DNA of 64,000 bases from an uncultured Nitrosomonadaceae bacterium (GTDB lineage Bacteria > Pseudomonadota > Gammaproteobacteria > Burkholderiales > Nitrosomonadaceae). Under the pieces are notes generated by a model, which was not told the origin of the DNA, did no database searches, and was given only the letters and a program-made list of their open reading frames with translations. Below are positions 46,117 to 56,158 of the stretch, one piece after another (positions within the stretch are counted from its first letter, which is position 1; the number at the start of each line of letters is the position of its first letter). Position numbers and translations under genes: made by a program. The stretch is from the NCBI GenBank assembly GCA_943787405.1, contig CALSMH010000003.1, positions 124,001 to 188,000 of the forward strand, written 5' to 3'.

Positions 46117-46220
46117 TAAATTGAGTAATACGATTCCTAGAGGCAATTAAATAAAATGTTAACTGTTATCTAATTTAACTGAAAATTAGTCAAATTAATT
46201 TATAAAAATATATCAAAACC

Positions 46221-48392
46221 CTATTCATTTTTGCCAGCTGGAATAAAATCAATCTTACTACTTTCTAGATCAACTCGTATAATTTTAACCCTCATCCGAT
46301 CACCGAGGCGGTATCGTCCACCACGCTCTCCTATAAGCATATGCTTCACAGAATCAAAATTAAAATAGTCTTTGGCTAAATCAGAGATGTGTACTAAACC
46401 CTCAACATAAACGCCATCTAATGCAACAAATAAACCAAAGCCAGTAACGCCACTAATAACTCCCTCAAAACATTCTCCAATTTTGTCTTGCATATAGAAA
46501 CATTTAAGCCAGGACTCTACATCTCGACCAGCTTCATCAGCACGACGCTCTGTCTGTGAACAATGCTTACCCAGTTCATGCCAGTTACCTGGAGAGTATG
46601 TTGTCCCATTAAGTGCTGCCTTGATTGCCCGATGTACGAGAAGATCTGGGTAACGACGTATAGGTGAAGTAAAGTGGGTATAAGACTCATATGCCAATCC
46701 GAAATGCCCAGTATTGTCTGGACTATAAACCGCCTGGCGTAGTGATCGCAGCATTACAGTCTGGAGTAATTGCGCATCGGGCCTGTCTTTAATTTTTTCT
46801 AATGCCTTAACATAATCCTTTGCATGAGGGTCAGATTCTCCACCTAGCTGCAAGCCAAATTCTTTTAGGAAATTACGCAGAGCATCAAGTTTCTCTAATG
46901 TGGGGCCCTCATGAATACGATAAATTGTAGGCTGTTTATTCTCCTGTAAAAAACCAGAAGCACATACATTGGCCGCCAACATACATTCCTCAATTAATCG
47001 ATGGGCATCATTTCTTTGTACTGGCAATATCTGCTCAATCTTATCCAATTCATTGAAAATCATTTGTGTTTCTATGGTTTCAAAATCAATTGCGCCCCGC
47101 CTCTTTCTTGCTCTAAGTAATACCTTATATAATTTGTAAAGTAATTTGATATGCCGCACTATATTTGTGTGCTGTTTAGCAACCTCACCCTTCGGGTTAC
47201 TAATTATTTCTGCTACCTGATTATAGGTAAAACGAACATGAGACCGCATTACTGCAGAATAAAAACGGTAACTATTAAAGTATCCATCAATGTCGATAGA
47301 CATCTCGCATACCATGCACAAACGCTCGACTTGTGGATTAAGCGAGCATAGTCCGTTTGATAGTGCTTCCGGCAGCATTGGAATTACTCGTCGAGGAAAA
47401 TACACAGAGTTTCCACGATCAAGTGCCTCTTGATCAAGCACATCGCTTGGTTTTACATAATGACTAACGTCAGCAATTGCAACATATAACTTGTAGCCCT
47501 TCCCTTCACGTTCACAATATACTGCATCATCAAAATCTCTTGCCGCCTCACCATCTATAGTTACCAGTGGAAGATGACAAATATCTTCTCGCCCTGATAG
47601 ATCTTTTTTAAGTACTCTCTTAGGAAGCTTAGCAGAGAATTTCTCTACTTTACGTGTAAATTTATATGGCAAATCATGCTTCCTAAGGGCAATTTCAATC
47701 TCCATGCCAGGTGCAGTATAGTCCCCTAGAATTTCAACAATACGTCCAATAGGCTGAGAATTTTTATGAGGCTGTTGAATAATCTCTACCGTTACAACTT
47801 GCCCCGCTCTAGCGTTCATGGACTCTTCTTTTGGTATCAGAACATCCTGACTAATTTTTTTATTCTCAGCTGTTACAGAAATAATGCCATATTCAATATG
47901 CAACCGTCCCACCAATTGCTTTACAACTCGCTCCAATACCTCAACAATGTTTCCCTCTCTACGCCCACGCCGATCTGCTCCAACATCACGAACCATCACG
48001 ATGTCTCCATGCAAAACCTTTCGCATCTCTTTCGGACTAAGAAATAAATCAGTGGCGTCGTCATCAGGAATAAGAAACCCGAACCCATCTGCATGCCCCT
48101 GTACCTTGCCTTTGACAAGATCTAATTTTTCTACCACATAAATGTAACCTTTTCGGTTACACATAATTTGTCCTTCACGCATCATTGCAGATAATCGCCT
48201 GCTAAAAGTTTCTTTTTCTTCTTGTTCAATATCTAGCAAACTATGTAGGGCTAGCTCGGTCACTGGAATACCCTGCCCATTTAATATTTCTAGAATAAAT
48301 TCTCTACTTGGTAACGGATATTCGTACAGCTCCTTTTCCCGTTTTATATAGGGATCAAGCTTACGAAGCTTACTTCCTTTGTTGTTTGACAA
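46221..48392 (-). CDS. rnr: Ribonuclease R
   Basis: A processive 3'-5' exoribonuclease that degrades structured RNA. The 723-residue protein has an N-terminal winged-helix part, cold-shock domains (GHADGFGFLIPDD), the RNB catalytic core with GEAARDFDDAVYCE (the acidic metal site) and SPIRRYPDLLVHRAI, and a C-terminal S1 domain (GVISGVTGFGLFVALDGVYVEGLV). It lacks the long Lys-rich C-terminal tail of the E. coli enzyme, ending soon after S1. It is divergent from tRNA-Leu, 62 bases away. Confidence 0.97.
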   Translation of the reverse strand: MSNNKGSKLRKLDPYIKREKELYEYPLPSREFILEILNGQGIPVTELALHSLLDIEQEEKETFSRRLSAMMREGQIMCNRKGYIYVVEKLDLVKGKVQGHADGFGFLIPDDDATDLFLSPKEMRKVLHGDIVMVRDVGADRRGRREGNIVEVLERVVKQLVGRLHIEYGIISVTAENKKISQDVLIPKEESMNARAGQVVTVEIIQQPHKNSQPIGRIVEILGDYTAPGMEIEIALRKHDLPYKFTRKVEKFSAKLPKRVLKKDLSGREDICHLPLVTIDGEAARDFDDAVYCEREGKGYKLYVAIADVSHYVKPSDVLDQEALDRGNSVYFPRRVIPMLPEALSNGLCSLNPQVERLCMVCEMSIDIDGYFNSYRFYSAVMRSHVRFTYNQVAEIISNPKGEVAKQHTNIVRHIKLLYKLYKVLLRARKRRGAIDFETIETQMIFNELDKIEQILPVQRNDAHRLIEECMLAANVCASGFLQENKQPTIYRIHEGPTLEKLDALRNFLKEFGLQLGGESDPHAKDYVKALEKIKDRPDAQLLQTVMLRSLRQAVYSPDNTGHFGLAYESYTHFTSPIRRYPDLLVHRAIKAALNGTTYSPGNWHELGKHCSQTERRADEAGRDVESWLKCFYMQDKIGECFEGVISGVTGFGLFVALDGVYVEGLVHISDLAKDYFNFDSVKHMLIGERGGRYRLGDRMRVKIIRVDLESSKIDFIPAGKNE

Positions 48393-48454
48393 GGCAATGA
48401 TTTCCTATAAAATTGCGGCTCTACTTATCATCACGATTTTGAATACTAAACATT

Positions 48455-48541
48455 GCCCAGGTGGCGGAATTGGTAGACGCACTAGGTTCAGGTCCTAGCG
48501 GTGGCAACACTGTGGAGGTTCGAGTCCTCTCCTGGGCACCA
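48455..48541 (+). tRNA. tRNA-Leu, anticodon CAG
   Basis: An 87-base class II tRNA with encoded CCA. The acceptor stem GCCCAGG pairs with CCTGGGC, the anticodon loop TTCAGGT sits in a CTAGG/CCTAG stem (anticodon CAG), and the long variable arm is followed by the T-loop GGTTCGAGTCC. It is just upstream of rnr on the opposite strand. Confidence 0.97.
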
Positions 48542-48648
48542 AGCCATTGCATTATGCCATTTTCAAAAGAAAGTAAGAAGCTATTGAATAGGTTAGTTCT
48601 AAAGCAATAAAAATTTGGGGTAATGGTAGCAGCACTCCTGCTATTACA

Positions 48649-48674
48649 TTTAAAGCCTTTCAAAAAGCTTTAAA
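48649..48674. terminator. Possible terminator between tRNA-Leu and the ABC gene
   Basis: A perfect 8-base inverted repeat TTTAAAGC / GCTTTAAA with a 10-base loop. A second imperfect hairpin (GTAA..TAGCAG / CTGCTATTAC) lies just before it. Position between convergent tRNA-Leu and ABC genes fits termination; sequence support is modest. Confidence 0.35.
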
Positions 48675-48724
48675 TCACCTAATCCTCTGTAAATAATGCT
48701 ACAAAAGATAAGCAGAGAGTAGCG

Positions 48725-50503
48725 TTAGACTGATAATCTGATATCACTATTAGATAGTGTAATGACCCTGTCTGAGGCATTAGCTAAAGCAGGCTGATGG
48801 GATACAGCAATAATAGTGTGGGTTTTAGATAAAGTTTGTAGCGTTCTGCAAATGGTTTGCTCACTCTGTGTGTCAAGGGCACTGGTTGGCTCGTCAAGCA
48901 GTAAGAGCCTAGGCTGATGAGCAAGCGCTCTTGCAATCGCTACACGCTGACGTTGCCCCCCCGATATAAGCCCCCCTCGTTCTCCGACAATAGTATGCAT
49001 ACCTTCTGGTAGATTATTGACAAATTTTAAAGCTCCCGCCTGCTCCAAAGCTCTCTCAGCATCAGCTTCAGCTAAATCCGGCGCGCCTACAAGGATGTTA
49101 TTTAAAATAGTGTCATGCAATAGAATTGTCTCTTGAGACACGTACCCTATTAATCTTCTCCATTCCCAAGCATTGATCTCTCTTAAAGCTACTCCATCAA
49201 TAAATATATCCCCAGACTGAGGTTCTGCCAACCCACAAATGAGATCAATAAACGTACTTTTCCCTGCCCCAGACTCCCCTATAATTGTCGTGAGAGAATT
49301 TATTTTAATTTCCACATTCAAGTCTTGAAAAATATTTTTCGTGCCGTAGTTAAATTTAATATGCCTCACACTGACCCCCTGCTTAAGGGTTGGATGCAAT
49401 GTGCCTGTTTTTATCTCTGCGGCAGAACGAGCAGCCTCGGATGCCCCCCTTATTGCCCAATAAGCACTTTCATCTGCCACAAGAAGTTGGTAGCGTCGTT
49501 GCATTTTACTCAATTGAGAAAGTATCCGAACAAATAATATGACCATCGCTGTTACTGCCGGAATAGGAAGCTCCATGATTACTAGCATCGTATACAGACC
49601 TCCTGTCGTAAAAACAGCTAGCAAAGGTTCTTGTGCACACTTTAAACCTTCTTTGCTTATTACTTCCCGACGAGCAACCTTTTCTAATTGTTTCGTTTGA
49701 GAACGCAAGACAAAATCTGCATCCTTATCTCGTGCCATAGCTTTTAATGATTTTACTGAACCAAGCACATCAGCCAAGTAAGTCAATAAGCTCTTTAATA
49801 AAATCGTTTGTTTTGAACCTGCTTTACGTGTAACACGAATTATCTTGTACATTGCGGATAGAAAAATTATGCCTGCTATCAACGAAATTAATGCCACCTG
49901 CCATGAAACAAACATAGCAATAATAATATAAATAGATACCTGTATTGCCAACGAAAGTACAGCTGCAGCTTGTTCAAAACCATTCGCTGCTCGTTTAGCC
50001 TCTGTAGCAATTGAGTTGGCTATCGATCCTACAGGCTGGCGCAGGTAATATTGCCAGCTACTGGCAAGCATTGCCTCTAAATACTCTAAACGCAATGCTG
50101 TTGCTATATAAGCAACTGTGTACCCGATTTGCCTGTTTGCTACTAATAACAACAAATTTTTACAAACGATCCCAAAAAGAATAATAGCCAGCATTGTTCC
50201 TATTGTGGGGGAAAGGTTCACCTCATCAAGAATTTGCACAACAAATTTACCTACAGGCGAATCGACCTCTTCTCCTACAGCAGTTGATAACATAGGAAGA
50301 ATGGCGGTAAGGCTAAGCGCCTCTGCAACCCCTGCAGCCAAAAATGCAATCAGTACATAAAAGCTTCGTTTGGGAAAGACCTTGAAATAAGTTATTAAAG
50401 TACTCATAGGTTGTACAAAACTGTTTGGTCTATTTAATAAGTTTTTTGTAAAAAGGTATGGCCTAAAAACAGAATTAAGGGCCGCCGCAGAAACATTTAG
50501 CAC
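48725..50503 (-). CDS. ABC exporter (fused membrane and ATPase domains)
   Basis: A 592-residue half-transporter of the type I exporter class (MsbA/HlyB-like). Six membrane helices lie in the first 350 residues and the ATPase in the rest: GESGAGKST, a Q-loop in IGYVSQETIL, signature LISGGQRQR, Walker B LLLLDEPTSALD and H-loop in VSHQPAL. The first frame codon is GTG at 50503, where a GGAG lies too close to serve. ATG at 50407 (MSTLITYFKVFPKRS), which gives 560 residues, is a likely real start. No peptidase domain. The substrate is unknown, and there are no sugar or secretion genes adjacent. Confidence 0.87.
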   Translation of the reverse strand: MLNVSAAALNSVFRPYLFTKNLLNRPNSFVQPMSTLITYFKVFPKRSFYVLIAFLAAGVAEALSLTAILPMLSTAVGEEVDSPVGKFVVQILDEVNLSPTIGTMLAIILFGIVCKNLLLLVANRQIGYTVAYIATALRLEYLEAMLASSWQYYLRQPVGSIANSIATEAKRAANGFEQAAAVLSLAIQVSIYIIIAMFVSWQVALISLIAGIIFLSAMYKIIRVTRKAGSKQTILLKSLLTYLADVLGSVKSLKAMARDKDADFVLRSQTKQLEKVARREVISKEGLKCAQEPLLAVFTTGGLYTMLVIMELPIPAVTAMVILFVRILSQLSKMQRRYQLLVADESAYWAIRGASEAARSAAEIKTGTLHPTLKQGVSVRHIKFNYGTKNIFQDLNVEIKINSLTTIIGESGAGKSTFIDLICGLAEPQSGDIFIDGVALREINAWEWRRLIGYVSQETILLHDTILNNILVGAPDLAEADAERALEQAGALKFVNNLPEGMHTIVGERGGLISGGQRQRVAIARALAHQPRLLLLDEPTSALDTQSEQTICRTLQTLSKTHTIIAVSHQPALANASDRVITLSNSDIRLSV

Positions 50504-50978
50504 GCTCCAAATTTTCTTATTTTTATAATGCGATTTGTTCAGTTAGTCTATTATCTCACCAAACTCAATTTCTCGAATACGAAATACTAGTATAACTGTC
50601 TTATAGTTAAAATCATTCATTCACATCTAATAATCTCGATTATTCTAGTCATATTTCCAATCCCAACCTATATCAGAAATTTATCTATTAGGGACTATAG
50701 TTTCTTGGTTTAACTCTACTAAAACAACTGTCTTGTAGCACTTTTTCTTGACAGCAACATAATTTTTACATTATATTTTTGGCGAATATATCAATAATGA
50801 AGAGAAATGTCACATTATTGCATGCTCTACAACAACAGCCTGCCAATAATTACTGCGCAATGCTTTGCTATGTTTCTCTCGTTGGCCTGAAAGGTCTATT
50901 TATTATGCAATAAATGGTTCTTTTATTTCTACTGCTACTATTCTCAGGAATTCCTATTTCATAAAATAAGGAAAAATA
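50504..50978. other. Intergenic region with lptE promoter, otherwise no gene
   Basis: A gap of about 475 bases between the divergent ABC exporter and lptE. It holds the strong promoter at 50748-50777. A 38-codon frame from 50798 (MKRNVTLLHALQQQPAN) has no ribosome site and no recognised motif, so I do not call it. Nothing else was seen. Confidence 0.6.
50748..50777 (+). promoter_or_regulatory. Sigma-70-like promoter toward lptE
   Basis: TTGACA at 50748-50753 is the full -35 consensus. TATATT at 50772-50777 (or TTATAT at 50771-50776) is a good -10, at 18 or 17 bases spacing. It reads toward lptE, about 200 bases before its start. Confidence 0.65.
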
Positions 50979-51455
50979 ATTATAAAAAAATTAATCTCTT
51001 CTTTAATGTGCCTGATTCTCTTGTCTTGTGGATTTCATCTTCGAGGTCTGTCATCTATGCCATTTGAATCACTTTATATTCAGGCCAGCAATCCATCAGT
51101 TACTATCGATATAAAACGAAGAATTGAGGCATCAAGCAAGACAGCTGTTCTAGATAGCCAGAAAGATGCCCAAGCTATATTGGTAATTGAGAGTGCGGAG
51201 CTCCAGAAAAAAATTCTCTCAGTTTCTGGCACTGGGAGAGTCCGAGAGTACCAATTACGCTATACTATTTCATTCCGAGTCAATGATCAGAGAGGAAGGG
51301 AGATTGTTCCTGACACCAAGGTCGAAGTCAATCGAGTTCTGCCATACTCAGATTCGGCAATTTTATCCGCAGGCGCAGAAGAGAAAATGCTTCTTAGAAA
51401 TATGAAAAAAGATGCACTCCTCAAACTGATGGACAGACTAGGAAAGGTAAAATAA
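50979..51455 (+). CDS. lptE: LPS-assembly lipoprotein LptE with ATT start
   Basis: An outer-membrane lipoprotein that plugs LptD and guides LPS to the cell surface. The family core GFHLRGLSSMPFESLYIQA, GRVREYQLRYTISF and AEEKMLLRNMKKDALLKLM is present. The first ATG in frame, at 51006, would leave only MCLILLSC. Extending to ATT at 50979, which has an AAGGA ribosome site 6 bases upstream, gives IIKKLISSLMCLILLSC, a normal lipoprotein signal with lipobox LLSC. So translation probably starts at the rare codon ATT. Total length is 158 residues. The usual partners leuS and holA are not beside it. Confidence 0.8.
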   Translation: MIKKLISSLMCLILLSCGFHLRGLSSMPFESLYIQASNPSVTIDIKRRIEASSKTAVLDSQKDAQAILVIESAELQKKILSVSGTGRVREYQLRYTISFRVNDQRGREIVPDTKVEVNRVLPYSDSAILSAGAEEKMLLRNMKKDALLKLMDRLGKVK

Positions 51456-51822
51456 TTTAATTATAAGATATTGATTTTCTCGATCCATCATTTTTTGGCT
51501 CCGCATAAAAATGGGGGATTTAGTATCACAGCATCGCGGATCATTTCTTTGCTAAGGCCAGCGATTTATTTCTTCAGTCAAGTTAGCTCAGTATCGGTTG
51601 ATGTCAATAATTGGCAAAATTCATACTGTAGAAGAGTAGTGTTCTTGGTATTTTAATTTCTCCCGGTTGTATGCCCGTTCCATTGCATCAGATTATCTTC
51701 AGGTTTTTCCTATGGAACTGGCCATATAAATATTAAAATTGCCACAGATTATTTTTTGTTGGAATCAACTGAGGCGCAAACCCGCAGAAACATATTTTCA
51801 TCGCTAGCACTCACAAATAACC
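51456..51822. other. Gap with no gene seen
   Basis: About 367 bases between lptE and the Nramp-like gene, where holA is often found. No part resembles DNA polymerase III delta. A 61-codon frame (51471-51656) lacks features of a gene. It may hold an lptE terminator and the Nramp promoter; I saw no convincing hairpin. Confidence 0.55.
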
Positions 51823-53112
51823 ATGTCAATGACAATACAAAATAAACTACTCAACGGCCTACTTTCACGCCTAGGCCCAGGTTTATTATATGCTGGCGCT
51901 GCCGTTGGTGTGTCCCATTTGGTGCAATCCACCCGTGCTGGTGGGATGTTTGGGTTTGAATTAATAATTGCGATTGTCATTATTCACCTGATCAAATACC
52001 CATTTTTTGAATTCGGCCCACGTTACACGGCAGCAATGGGCAAAAACCTTTTACACGGCTACAAAAAACTTGGCAAATGGGCGGTCTGGGTCTATTTAAC
52101 CATGACCCTATCCCACATGTTCATAATTCAGGCAGCCGTTACCGTTGTAACGGCTGGGTTGATCACCTATATTTTTGGGCTTGAGGGACTCGGTGGCCAT
52201 GACCCACAAATGGTTGCCGCCATTATCAGTAGTCTATTACTATTAATCTGCTTTATTTTATTAGCCGGCGGCCATTACGCTTTACTAGATAAATTTGTCA
52301 AAGTCATTATTATCCTGTTGGCTGTTACGTCTGTTGCTGCGGTCATCTCGCTATTATTTGACAATCCAGGTCATTATGAGTCCGCTACGGTTTTCTTTAG
52401 TTTCTCCGATACGGCTCATTTGCTCTTTCTCGTGACATTTCTAGGCTGGATGCCTGCACCAATGGATATTTCCGTGTGGCATTCTATTTGGTCTGAAAGC
52501 AAGAATGAAAACGACGGTAAAATTGCCAGTATGAAAGCCGCCATATTTGATTTCAGGGTGGGTTTTATTGGAACCGCCTTGTTAGCCATATGCTTCTTAC
52601 TGCTAGGCGCTTTGCTCATGTACGGTAGCGGCGAAACATTTGAAACGGGCGGTGCAGCCTTTGCAGGCCAACTACTGGGCATGTACGAGCAAACTCTTGG
52701 CGAATGGGCCTATCCGATTGTCGCCGTTGCGGCATTGACCACCATGTTTAGTACCTGCTTGACCTTATTAGATGCCTTCCCTCGCACCATTGGCACGTCA
52801 CTGGAGCTACTGTTTCCTGAGCAAATTAAACATCACAATAAGCGCAAGACTTATCTAGTCTGGCTGTTAATTACCATCGCAGGCACATTAACAATGCTGT
52901 TCTTCTTCCTCACTTCAATGGGGGGCATGATAACGGTTGCCACGATTATCGCCTTTGTCGCCGCCCCTATTTTAGCCTCGTTGAATACACTCGCAATGTT
53001 TGATAAAGACATTCCTAAACAACACCGTCCCGGGAAATTCATGTTGGCATGGTGCCTGTTGGGCTTAACTGCGTTGATCGGCTGCTCGATTAGTTATCTA
53101 TTCTTACTCTAA
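51823..53112 (+). CDS. Nramp-like divalent metal transporter, divergent TM1
   Basis: A 429-residue inner-membrane protein with about 11 helices of the Nramp fold. The conserved DPGN of helix 1, where metal binds, is replaced: the segment reads GAAVGVSHLVQSTRAG, with GVSH at that place. Helix 6 keeps a Met-Pro (GWMPAPMDISVWHS). So the metal or even the substrate may differ from Mn/Fe transporters. Base composition is clearly higher in G+C than the neighbours (about half by counts on two lines, neighbours below 40%), and codon use differs, which suggests acquisition by transfer. No strong ribosome site; starts are MSM. Confidence 0.82.
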   Translation: MSMTIQNKLLNGLLSRLGPGLLYAGAAVGVSHLVQSTRAGGMFGFELIIAIVIIHLIKYPFFEFGPRYTAAMGKNLLHGYKKLGKWAVWVYLTMTLSHMFIIQAAVTVVTAGLITYIFGLEGLGGHDPQMVAAIISSLLLLICFILLAGGHYALLDKFVKVIIILLAVTSVAAVISLLFDNPGHYESATVFFSFSDTAHLLFLVTFLGWMPAPMDISVWHSIWSESKNENDGKIASMKAAIFDFRVGFIGTALLAICFLLLGALLMYGSGETFETGGAAFAGQLLGMYEQTLGEWAYPIVAVAALTTMFSTCLTLLDAFPRTIGTSLELLFPEQIKHHNKRKTYLVWLLITIAGTLTMLFFFLTSMGGMITVATIIAFVAAPILASLNTLAMFDKDIPKQHRPGKFMLAWCLLGLTALIGCSISYLFLL

Positions 53113-53339
53113 TATCAGGTAATCAGGATCCCACCACTCTATACTAATCCTCCACAAGCTGTCAGTGATGCAGGGCTGTGAGAGCTCTAGCAAAATAGAG
53201 TGAAAAATTAACCGAGTAATTAGCTAACTTTATAAAAAAATAACAAAGGTGCTGGAAAATCAGAGTACCTAGAATACAAATTGAATAATATAAATATTGT
53301 AGCTATTAATTTGTTCGTATTAATTTTTTAATTAAGCTA

Positions 53340-54284
53340 CTATGCTACTCCCGCATCATATGCCTGCTGGTCAGCGTGATAGCTAGAACGCACCATTGGC
53401 CCACATGCAGCATTACGAAAACCCATCTCGTTTGCAGCATGCTCCAGCTCTTTGAAACTATTAGGAGACACATAACGCATTACAGGTAAATGGCCTGTAC
53501 TAGGCTGTAGATACTGACCTACAGTTAATAACTCTACGCCATTCTTACGCAAGTCAATCAGCACCTCATGGATTTCATCATCTGTTTCACCTAAACCTAG
53601 CATTAGTCCAGATTTAGTATGAACTTGAGGACAGCCTTCCTTAAAATTCTTTAGTAGTTTCAGCGAGTGAGCATAATCTGCTCCAGGCCGACATTGCTTA
53701 TATAAACGCGGGACGGTCTCAAGATTATGGTTTAATACATCAGGTGGACATGCTGATAATTTCTCTAAGGCAACCTCCAACCTTCCTCTAAAATCTGGCA
53801 CTAATATCTCAATCTTTGTACTGGGGGAATGTAACCGTATCTCTCTTATACAATCAACAAAATGTTGGGATCCTCCATCGCGCAGATCATCTCGATCTAC
53901 ACTAGTAATGACTACATATCTCAGACCCATAGCTGCAATTGATTGTGCCAAATGTAAAGGTTCTTTAACATCTGGTGGTAATGGCCTACCATGGGCAACA
54001 TCGCAAAACGGACAACGACGGGTACAAAGATCACCCAGAATCATAAATGTGGCAGTTCCTTTCCCAAAACATTCTCCGATATTGGGGCATGATGCTTCCT
54101 CACAAACCGTATGTAATTTCTGTTCCCGCAGGATACGCTTTACATCATAAAATTCCTTGCTACTGGAGGAACGCACTCTTATCCAAGGCGGTTTGCGAAG
54201 TGCTTCCTTATTAGAATCAGGTATTATTTTGATAGGATTACGTGCTGTCTTATCAGCACCTTTCTGTCGAATTTGGTCTGTCAT
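53340..54284 (-). CDS. lipA: Lipoyl synthase
   Basis: A radical-SAM enzyme that inserts two sulfurs into octanoyl groups on E2 and H proteins to form lipoate. Both iron-sulfur motifs are present in the 314-residue protein: [12 protein letters not shown] (auxiliary cluster) and CTRRCPFC (radical-SAM cluster), with the C-terminal RSSYHADQ, whose Ser is a cluster ligand. It overlaps lipB by 4 bases; dacA-dat-ybeD-lipB-lipA forms one leftward operon. Confidence 0.97.
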   Translation of the reverse strand: MTDQIRQKGADKTARNPIKIIPDSNKEALRKPPWIRVRSSSSKEFYDVKRILREQKLHTVCEEASCPNIGECFGKGTATFMILGDLCTRRCPFCDVAHGRPLPPDVKEPLHLAQSIAAMGLRYVVITSVDRDDLRDGGSQHFVDCIREIRLHSPSTKIEILVPDFRGRLEVALEKLSACPPDVLNHNLETVPRLYKQCRPGADYAHSLKLLKNFKEGCPQVHTKSGLMLGLGETDDEIHEVLIDLRKNGVELLTVGQYLQPSTGHLPVMRYVSPNSFKELEHAANEMGFRNAACGPMVRSSYHADQQAYDAGVA

Positions 54285-54946
54285 ATAGCCACGCCACCTT
54301 TTACTTTAAAAATTCTTGCTTTCAGTTTTCCTGAAAGTTTATTAGTTAAGATTTCCAACCCGTCATTTATCCCAAGGTCGCTAGTTTGTGTAATTTCCAA
54401 TCCAGAATAACCACATGGATTAATTGCAGAAAATGGGGCTAGATCCATATCAACATTAAGTGCTATCCCATGGTAACAGCAACCATTTTTAATTTTTAAA
54501 CCTAGAGCTGCTATTTTTGCATTTTCTACATAGACCCCGGGCGCATCTTCTCGGAATTTAGTATCAACAGAGTATTCTTCTAATAAATCTATTACTGCAC
54601 CTTCCATTTGTCTAACTAATTCTCTTACACCTAATTTAAGCCGGCGCACATCAAGCAACAGGTATGCAACAATTTGACCTGGTCCATGATAAGTTATTTG
54701 CCCACCTCGATCTGTTCTAACAACAGAGATCCCATCATTCCTAAGTAAATGTTCCATTTTTCCAGCGACCCCAAGAGTATAAACTGGCGGATGCTGTAAC
54801 AGCCAAATCTCATCAAATGTATTTTTTGTACGCGCTAATGTAAAGTCCTTCATTTTCTGCCAAGTAGAAATATAATCTACTATTCCAAAGTGTTTTATAT
54901 TGACTCTTAAATTCTCTGATCCCAAACTGGAATATGAAGTATCCAT
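54281..54946 (-). CDS. lipB: Octanoyltransferase
   Basis: Transfers octanoate from acyl-carrier protein to lipoyl domains, giving the substrate for LipA. The 221-residue protein has the family motif [18 protein letters not shown] and the catalytic Lys-Cys pair (KIAALGLKI and [12 protein letters not shown]). It overlaps lipA by 4 bases, so the genes are translationally coupled; ybeD is 43 bases upstream. Confidence 0.96.
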   Translation of the reverse strand: MDTSYSSLGSENLRVNIKHFGIVDYISTWQKMKDFTLARTKNTFDEIWLLQHPPVYTLGVAGKMEHLLRNDGISVVRTDRGGQITYHGPGQIVAYLLLDVRRLKLGVRELVRQMEGAVIDLLEEYSVDTKFREDAPGVYVENAKIAALGLKIKNGCCYHGIALNVDMDLAPFSAINPCGYSGLEITQTSDLGINDGLEILTNKLSGKLKARIFKVKGGVAI

Positions 54947-54989
54947 ACTTAATCGAAATAACTCAAATAATTTTATATAAATCTATGCT

Positions 54990-55256
54990 TCAAAGTGCCA
55001 TTAGTACCATTGGATGGTCGCACAATTCCTGATATAGCGCATCTAATTGAGATTGAGAGACCACGTGAACAGTACATGTAAGGCTTAAATATTTATTCTT
55101 TTTACTCGCCTTTGTTTCAGCACTTTTATCATCAAAATTAGGAATATGGCGATTAACTATCATCAATATTGATTTTGTGAATTCCTCTTCATTTTTTCCC
55201 ATAATCTTAATAGGAAATTCACAGGGATAATCAATAAGTGTAGGTGGAAATGTCAT
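54990..55256 (-). CDS. ybeD: DUF493 family protein YbeD
   Basis: An 88-residue protein of the DUF493 family, with a ferredoxin-like fold resembling the ACT domain. The openings LIDYPCEFPIKIMGKNEEEF and KYLSLTCTVHVVSQSQLDAL match. The role is unknown; it is regularly placed between dacA and lipB in proteobacteria, and so here between dat and lipB, which suggests a regulatory role in lipoate or cell-wall metabolism. Confidence 0.9.
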   Translation of the reverse strand: MTFPPTLIDYPCEFPIKIMGKNEEEFTKSILMIVNRHIPNFDDKSAETKASKKNKYLSLTCTVHVVSQSQLDALYQELCDHPMVLMAL

Positions 55257-55268
55257 GTTAGTTATTTC

Positions 55269-56123
55269 TCATACCGACTCTCTTCGCATTATAGAGGTCT
55301 TAAAATTCTGGTAGTGTTGGTACAACTGTGCAAAGATCTCACCCGGCCTTCCACTACCAACCTTCTTTCCATCAAGAAGTGTAATAGACAGAATTTCTTT
55401 AGTTGATGATGCCAATATAATTTCATCTGAAGAACGTAGATCATTTTCAGAGATTTCTCTAATTTTATATGGCATCTGATATTTAACCGCAAGCTCTAAA
55501 ACGACATCATATGTAATTCCAGGGAGTATAAAGTTACTCTTAGGCGAAACTAAAAGTATTTTATTCTTTACAATAAAGATACTACTTGCCGAGCCTTCGG
55601 ACAGAAAGCCATCCCTTAAAAGTAAGGTCTCTGTTGCATCAGAATCTGATGCCATCTGACGTAGCAACACATTTGGCAGCAAGGAAATTGCCTTAATGTC
55701 ACATCTTGACCAGCGATTATCATTAGCGGTGATTGCAGAAACACCAGTAAGAATTAACTCTTTTGGCGCCACTATTAAAGGAGAACTCATAACAAATATA
55801 GTGGGTGCCACATCCTTTGGGAAAGCATGATTTCGTGGAGCCACACCACGGGTTATGTGCAAATAAACAGATTGATCCTCACCCTTGTTACTTGCAATAA
55901 CTTGTTCTATCAATTTTTCCCACTCAATATCAGTATGAGGGTTTTTTAATTGAATTCCATCAAGGCTTTTTTGTAATCGACGTAAGTGTTCAGCCAAACG
56001 GAAAGGTATATGCGAGTAAACGGGAATAACCTCATAGACCCCATCGCCAAAAATAAATCCTCTGTCAAGGACAGAAACACGAGCATCTTCGATAGGAACG
56101 AAGGAACCATTTAAATAGATCAT
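55269..56123 (-). CDS. dat: Class IV aminotransferase, D-amino acid aminotransferase type
   Basis: A 284-residue PLP enzyme that probably makes D-Ala or D-Glu by transamination for peptidoglycan. MIYLNGSFVPIEDARVSVLDRGFIFGDGVYEVIPVY-type opening residues (positions 1-36) are typical of class IV, and DIKAISLLPNVL carries the PLP Lys. The later EGSASSIFIVKN is also a family signature. It lies between dacA and ybeD, an order common in betaproteobacteria. A branched-chain or 4-amino-4-deoxychorismate specificity cannot be ruled out but fits context less well. Confidence 0.88.
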   Translation of the reverse strand: MIYLNGSFVPIEDARVSVLDRGFIFGDGVYEVIPVYSHIPFRLAEHLRRLQKSLDGIQLKNPHTDIEWEKLIEQVIASNKGEDQSVYLHITRGVAPRNHAFPKDVAPTIFVMSSPLIVAPKELILTGVSAITANDNRWSRCDIKAISLLPNVLLRQMASDSDATETLLLRDGFLSEGSASSIFIVKNKILLVSPKSNFILPGITYDVVLELAVKYQMPYKIREISENDLRSSDEIILASSTKEILSITLLDGKKVGSGRPGEIFAQLYQHYQNFKTSIMRRESV

Positions 56124-56158
56124 ATATGATTATGAATAAGATTAATAACCATACGGAA

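Noticed and set aside
51471-51656. 61-codon frame after lptE as a gene or holA remnant
   Set aside because: It has no resemblance to the delta subunit, no ribosome site, and composition like the surrounding gap.
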